Source: Rhizobium sp. Q54
Lineage (GTDB): Bacteria; Pseudomonadota; Alphaproteobacteria; Rickettsiales; UBA1997
Length of the DNA: 15,219 bases
Assembly: GCA_945865745.1 (NCBI GenBank)
Contig: CAMBFP010000010.1
Coordinates: 1-15,219 of the forward strand
Reading direction: 5' to 3'
Part shown: piece by piece, positions 13,248 through 15,219 of the stretch
Layout of the letters: every line of letters starts with the position of its first letter
Numbering within the stretch: the stretch's first letter is position 1
Translations under genes and position numbers: made by a program
The notes under the pieces: generated by a model
Seen by the model: the letters and a program-made list of their open reading frames with translations, nothing else
Database searches by the model: none
What the model was told of the DNA's origin: nothing

Positions 13248-14516
13248 ATGACGAAAACAAAAATCCCAGCGGCAAAAATCCCAGGGGCAAAAATTCCAGC
13301 AGCAAAAATCAAAAAAGTTGTTCTCGCTTATTCTGGCGGGCTCGACACCTCAGTAATTTTGAAATGGTTACAAGAAAATTACGGCTGCGAAGTGATTACT
13401 TTCACTGCTGATTTAGGTCAGGGCGAAGAGCTTGAACCGGCTCGCGAGAAAGCAAAAAAAATGGGCGTTAAACAAATTTTTATTGAAGATCTGCGCGAAG
13501 AATTTGTGCGTGATTACGTCTTTCCAATGTTTCGTGCTAATACTTTGTACGAAGGTGTTTACTTGCTTGGCACTTCAATCGCTCGTCCATTAATCGCCAA
13601 AAAACAAATCGAAATCGCTAAAAAATTAGGTGCTGATGCGGTTTGTCACGGCGCAACAGGCAAGGGAAATGATCAAGTTCGTTTCGAGCTCGCTTACTAC
13701 GCAAATAAACCCGACATCAAAATTATCGCACCGTGGAGAGAGTGGGATTTAAACTCGCGCACCAAGCTAATCGCCTACGCCGACAAGCACGGAATTCCTG
13801 TTGCCAAAGACAAGCGCGGTGAATCACCTTACTCAGTTGATGCGAATTTATTGCATACTTCATCGGAAGGAAAAGTTCTCGAAGACCCGTCACAACCAGC
13901 TCCAGAATATGTTTACCAAAGAACTGTCAGCCCAGAAAAAGCGCCCGATAAAGCAACTTTAATCGAGATTGAATTCAAGAAAGGTGATGCTGTCGGAATC
14001 AACGGCAAAAAAATGTCGCCCGCTGAAATTCTAACAAAGTTAAATGAACTCGGCGGCAAAAACGGAATCGGCAGATTAGATTTAGTTGAGAATAGATTCG
14101 TCGGCATGAAATCCCGCGGCGTCTACGAAACTCCAGGCGGAACCATCTTGCTAGTTGCTCACCGCGCCATTGAATCAATTACTCTAGATCGTGAAGCAGC
14201 ACATTTGAAAGATGAGCTAATGCCGAAATATGCGAGCCTAATTTACAACGGTTTCTGGTTTTCACCTGAGCGCGAAATGCTTCAGGCCTTGATCGACAAA
14301 TCTCAAGAAAATGTTGAAGGAAGTGTAACGCTAAAACTCTACAAAGGATCTGCCACCGTAGTCTCAAGAAAATCTATAAAAAGTCTCTACTCTGAAGCCC
14401 ACGTAACCTTCGAAGAAGATTCCGTCTACGACCAAAAAGACGCGGCCGGCTTCATCAAACTAAACGCCCTTCGCTTAAGAATCGGCGCACGAGTAAAAGC
14501 GAAAAGCAAAAAATAA
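13248..14516 (+). CDS. argG: Argininosuccinate synthase
   Basis: ArgG condenses citrulline and aspartate, using ATP, to argininosuccinate in the penultimate step of arginine synthesis. The 422-residue product carries the N-type pyrophosphatase ATP loop AYSGGLDTS (27-35), ADLGQGEE, the citrulline/aspartate-binding GATGKGNDQVRFEL, and the C-terminal multimerisation region through SLYSEAHVTFEED. The N-terminus is unusual. Before the normal KIKKVVLAYSGG start there are about 17 extra residues made of a KIPAA / KIPGA / KIPAA pentapeptide repeat, encoded by a 15-base tandem repeat. argH and other arg genes are absent from the window. The start has an A-rich leader and no Shine-Dalgarno. Palindromic elements follow 12 bases after the stop and may act as its 3' end. 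Confidence 0.97.
   Translation: MTKTKIPAAKIPGAKIPAAKIKKVVLAYSGGLDTSVILKWLQENYGCEVITFTADLGQGEELEPAREKAKKMGVKQIFIEDLREEFVRDYVFPMFRANTLYEGVYLLGTSIARPLIAKKQIEIAKKLGADAVCHGATGKGNDQVRFELAYYANKPDIKIIAPWREWDLNSRTKLIAYADKHGIPVAKDKRGESPYSVDANLLHTSSEGKVLEDPSQPAPEYVYQRTVSPEKAPDKATLIEIEFKKGDAVGINGKKMSPAEILTKLNELGGKNGIGRLDLVENRFVGMKSRGVYETPGGTILLVAHRAIESITLDREAAHLKDELMPKYASLIYNGFWFSPEREMLQALIDKSQENVEGSVTLKLYKGSATVVSRKSIKSLYSEAHVTFEEDSVYDQKDAAGFIKLNALRLRIGARVKAKSKK
13260..13310 (+). repeat. 15-bp tandem repeat in the 5' end of argG
   Basis: Three full in-frame units lie at 13260-13274, 13275-13289 and 13290-13304 (AAAATCCCAGCGGCA and close variants), with the first two codons of a fourth at 13305-13310. 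They encode K-I-P-A/G-A three times. Because the unit is a multiple of three, copy-number change would leave ArgG in frame. Confidence 0.9.
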
Positions 14517-14527
14517 AAGTAAGTCTC

Positions 14528-14605
14528 TCCGCCGGTTGAGCGAAGTCGAAACCAAGGAAAATCCACTCTGACTTTCCTTGGTTTCGACTTCGCTCAACCG
14601 GCGGA
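14528..14605. repeat. Perfect palindromic REP-like element downstream of argG
   Basis: The 33-base left arm (14528-14560, beginning TCCGCCGGTTGAGCGAAG) is perfectly complementary to the right arm (14573-14605), with a 12-base loop. As RNA it would form a very stable 33-bp hairpin. No T-run follows, so at most it is a transcript-end stabiliser or weak terminator for argG. It has the same arm family as 14781-14880 and 8729-8800. Confidence 0.95.
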
Positions 14606-14642
14606 AATTTACTAGCGCCCGCGAGAGTGGATTTGCAATTCC
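14606..14642 (+). repeat. Tail sequence conserved after the first downstream palindrome
   Basis: The stretch after the right arm ends in GGATTTGCAATTCC (14629-14642). A matching tail, ending GGATTTGCAACTTCC at 14908-14922, follows the second palindrome at the same distance. This suggests that palindrome and tail form one duplicated unit of about 115-140 bases. The remainder, 14643-14705, shows nothing I recognise. Confidence 0.6.
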
Positions 14643-14705
14643 AGCAAAGCTTCGCGCCATCAGTTTTGCTCTTGGATCTGGCTTTGTAATAAAATGCAAA
14701 ATCCT

Positions 14706-14788
14706 AACCGCCAGTTAAGCAACTACCCCAACCGCTGGTTAAAAATTACGCTAACCGCTAGTTAAGAAATTGCCCTAACCCGCTGGTT
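14706..14788. repeat. 23-24 bp tandem array of small dyads (four units)
   Basis: Units begin at 14706, 14730, 14753 and 14777, each opening AACCGC(C/T)(A/G)GTT or a one-base variant. Each core is a small dyad: TAAC-N5-GTTA in units 1 and 3, AACC-N3-GGTT in unit 2. The fourth unit runs directly into the left arm of the palindrome at 14781. The spacing of about two helical turns resembles iterons or clustered operator sites. Confidence 0.75.
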
Positions 14789-14880
14789 GAGCGAAGTCGA
14801 AACCAAGGATGGCTCCTGCCGTGCAGATTTAAACAACTGCAGCAGGAATCTTCCTTGGTTTCGACTTCGCTCAACCGGCG
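14781..14880. repeat. Second downstream palindromic REP-like element with nested inner hairpin
   Basis: The left arm (14781-14809) and right arm (14852-14880) are 29 bases with one mismatch that is a G-U pair in RNA. The 42-base interior forms its own stem: TCCTGC (14814-14819) with GCAGGA (14842-14847) and TGCAG (14822-14826) with CTGCA (14837-14841), separated by a 2-base bulge. The whole would be a near-continuous rod about 40 bp long. Confidence 0.93.
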
Positions 14881-14922
14881 GAAAAAACTACTGCCACCAG
14901 CATGATCGGATTTGCAACTTCC
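14881..14922 (+). repeat. Tail sequence conserved after the second downstream palindrome
   Basis: This is the partner of 14606-14642. It starts GGAAA-like after the CGGCG arm end, shares ACTA further in, and closes with GGATTTGCAACTTCC (14908-14922). The stretch 14923-15036 contains a small TGGGTT/AACCCA hairpin (14970-14975, 14979-14984) and no gene that I can support. Confidence 0.6.
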
Positions 14923-15036
14923 TTCTCTACGTTTACGTAAAACCTAAGATAAAAAATGAACGTTTGGACTGGGTTACAAACCCAACTCAACTGAAGTGTT
15001 CTGTCACACAAGAAATATTCGAGCAATAGAACAGGT

Positions 15037-15219
15037 ATGATTGAAGAAATTTTACCAACGAAAAAGAACTAATAGACGCGGTTAATTCGGTCGGCGCTTC
15101 TATACAAATGATTCAGGATTACTTAGCAAAAAATCCACAATTTATCTCAAAAAATCGGATTAGGTTTCCAAGGGGGTTCATAAGGCCAGCGACTTATTTT
15201 CGTGATCGCTTATCGTTTG
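15037..15219 (+). pseudogene. Start of an unidentified protein, apparently frameshifted; runs off the window
   Basis: ATG 15037 opens MIEEILPTKKN and then stops at TAA 15070. One frame back (-1), the sequence is open to the window end and reads ELIDAVNSVGASIQMIQDYL then AKNPQFISKNRIRFPRGF, which is clearly protein-like. The two join as MIEEILPTKKELIDAVNS if the A-run at 15061-15065 had one more A, or if the ribosome slipped -1 on AAAAAG. This is therefore either an assembly or sequencing indel, a decayed gene, or programmed slippage. A later in-frame ATG at 15108 could start a shorter product. I do not recognise the family. Confidence 0.5.

Noticed and set aside
14706..14800. CRISPR array
   Set aside because: The repeated core is only about 11 bases with 12-13 bases between cores, far below CRISPR repeat and spacer sizes, and no cas gene is nearby.
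14528..14922. Insertion sequence with terminal inverted repeats
   Set aside because: There is no transposase frame between or inside the palindromes, and each palindrome is complete by itself, so a REP-like or non-autonomous element fits better.
14475..15029. Small reading frames over the palindromes after argG (including peptides with SEVETK and STSLNRR)
   Set aside because: They are read through the inverted repeats or antisense to argG, show no family features, and have mirrored peptides on both strands.

Overview
The window looks like a low-GC alphaproteobacterial chromosome, most likely Rickettsiales or a close relative. Four things point there: the F0 ATP synthase genes stand apart from F1 and include both a b' and a b subunit; subunit c has a Rickettsia-like sequence; there is a periplasmic IalB-like protein; and the chaperonins are alphaproteobacterial (GroEL tail ending in GGMGGMGGF). 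An intact argG and a glutaredoxin suggest a less reduced genome than Rickettsia itself. This placement rests on remembered family resemblance, not on a search.

Layout. Positions 1-78 are the tail of a rightward gene that collides with a leftward two-gene unit (IalB-like protein, then a membrane-anchored unknown). Divergent from that unit runs a rightward block atpB-atpE-atpF'-atpF-pheT, followed by a HAD phosphatase, rpsT, secF, a glutaredoxin and groES-groEL, which closes with a strong terminator at 10499-10539. Next come a leftward orphan CopG-type antitoxin and a rightward EamA transporter, driven by two interlocked divergent promoters. The transporter is convergent with a leftward GNAT-YihY pair. 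argG runs rightward from 13248. The last 700 bases hold no complete gene: they carry palindromic elements, a 24-bp iterated dyad array, and the start of an apparently frameshifted reading frame.

Function. Most genes are housekeeping: proton translocation (F0), tRNA-Phe charging, ribosome assembly, protein export, chaperonin folding, thiol redox and arginine synthesis. The noteworthy content is largely non-coding. A REP-like palindromic family occurs three times, once inside the groESL operon, with its half-elements paired in two opposite ways. Shorter hairpin repeats sit just upstream of secF, the GNAT gene and the HAD gene, where they create false N-terminal extensions. A terminator-like hairpin divides the atp operon straight after subunit c. 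Nearly every start codon lacks a Shine-Dalgarno sequence; groEL is the clear exception. No IS transposase, CRISPR array, tRNA or rRNA was recognised.
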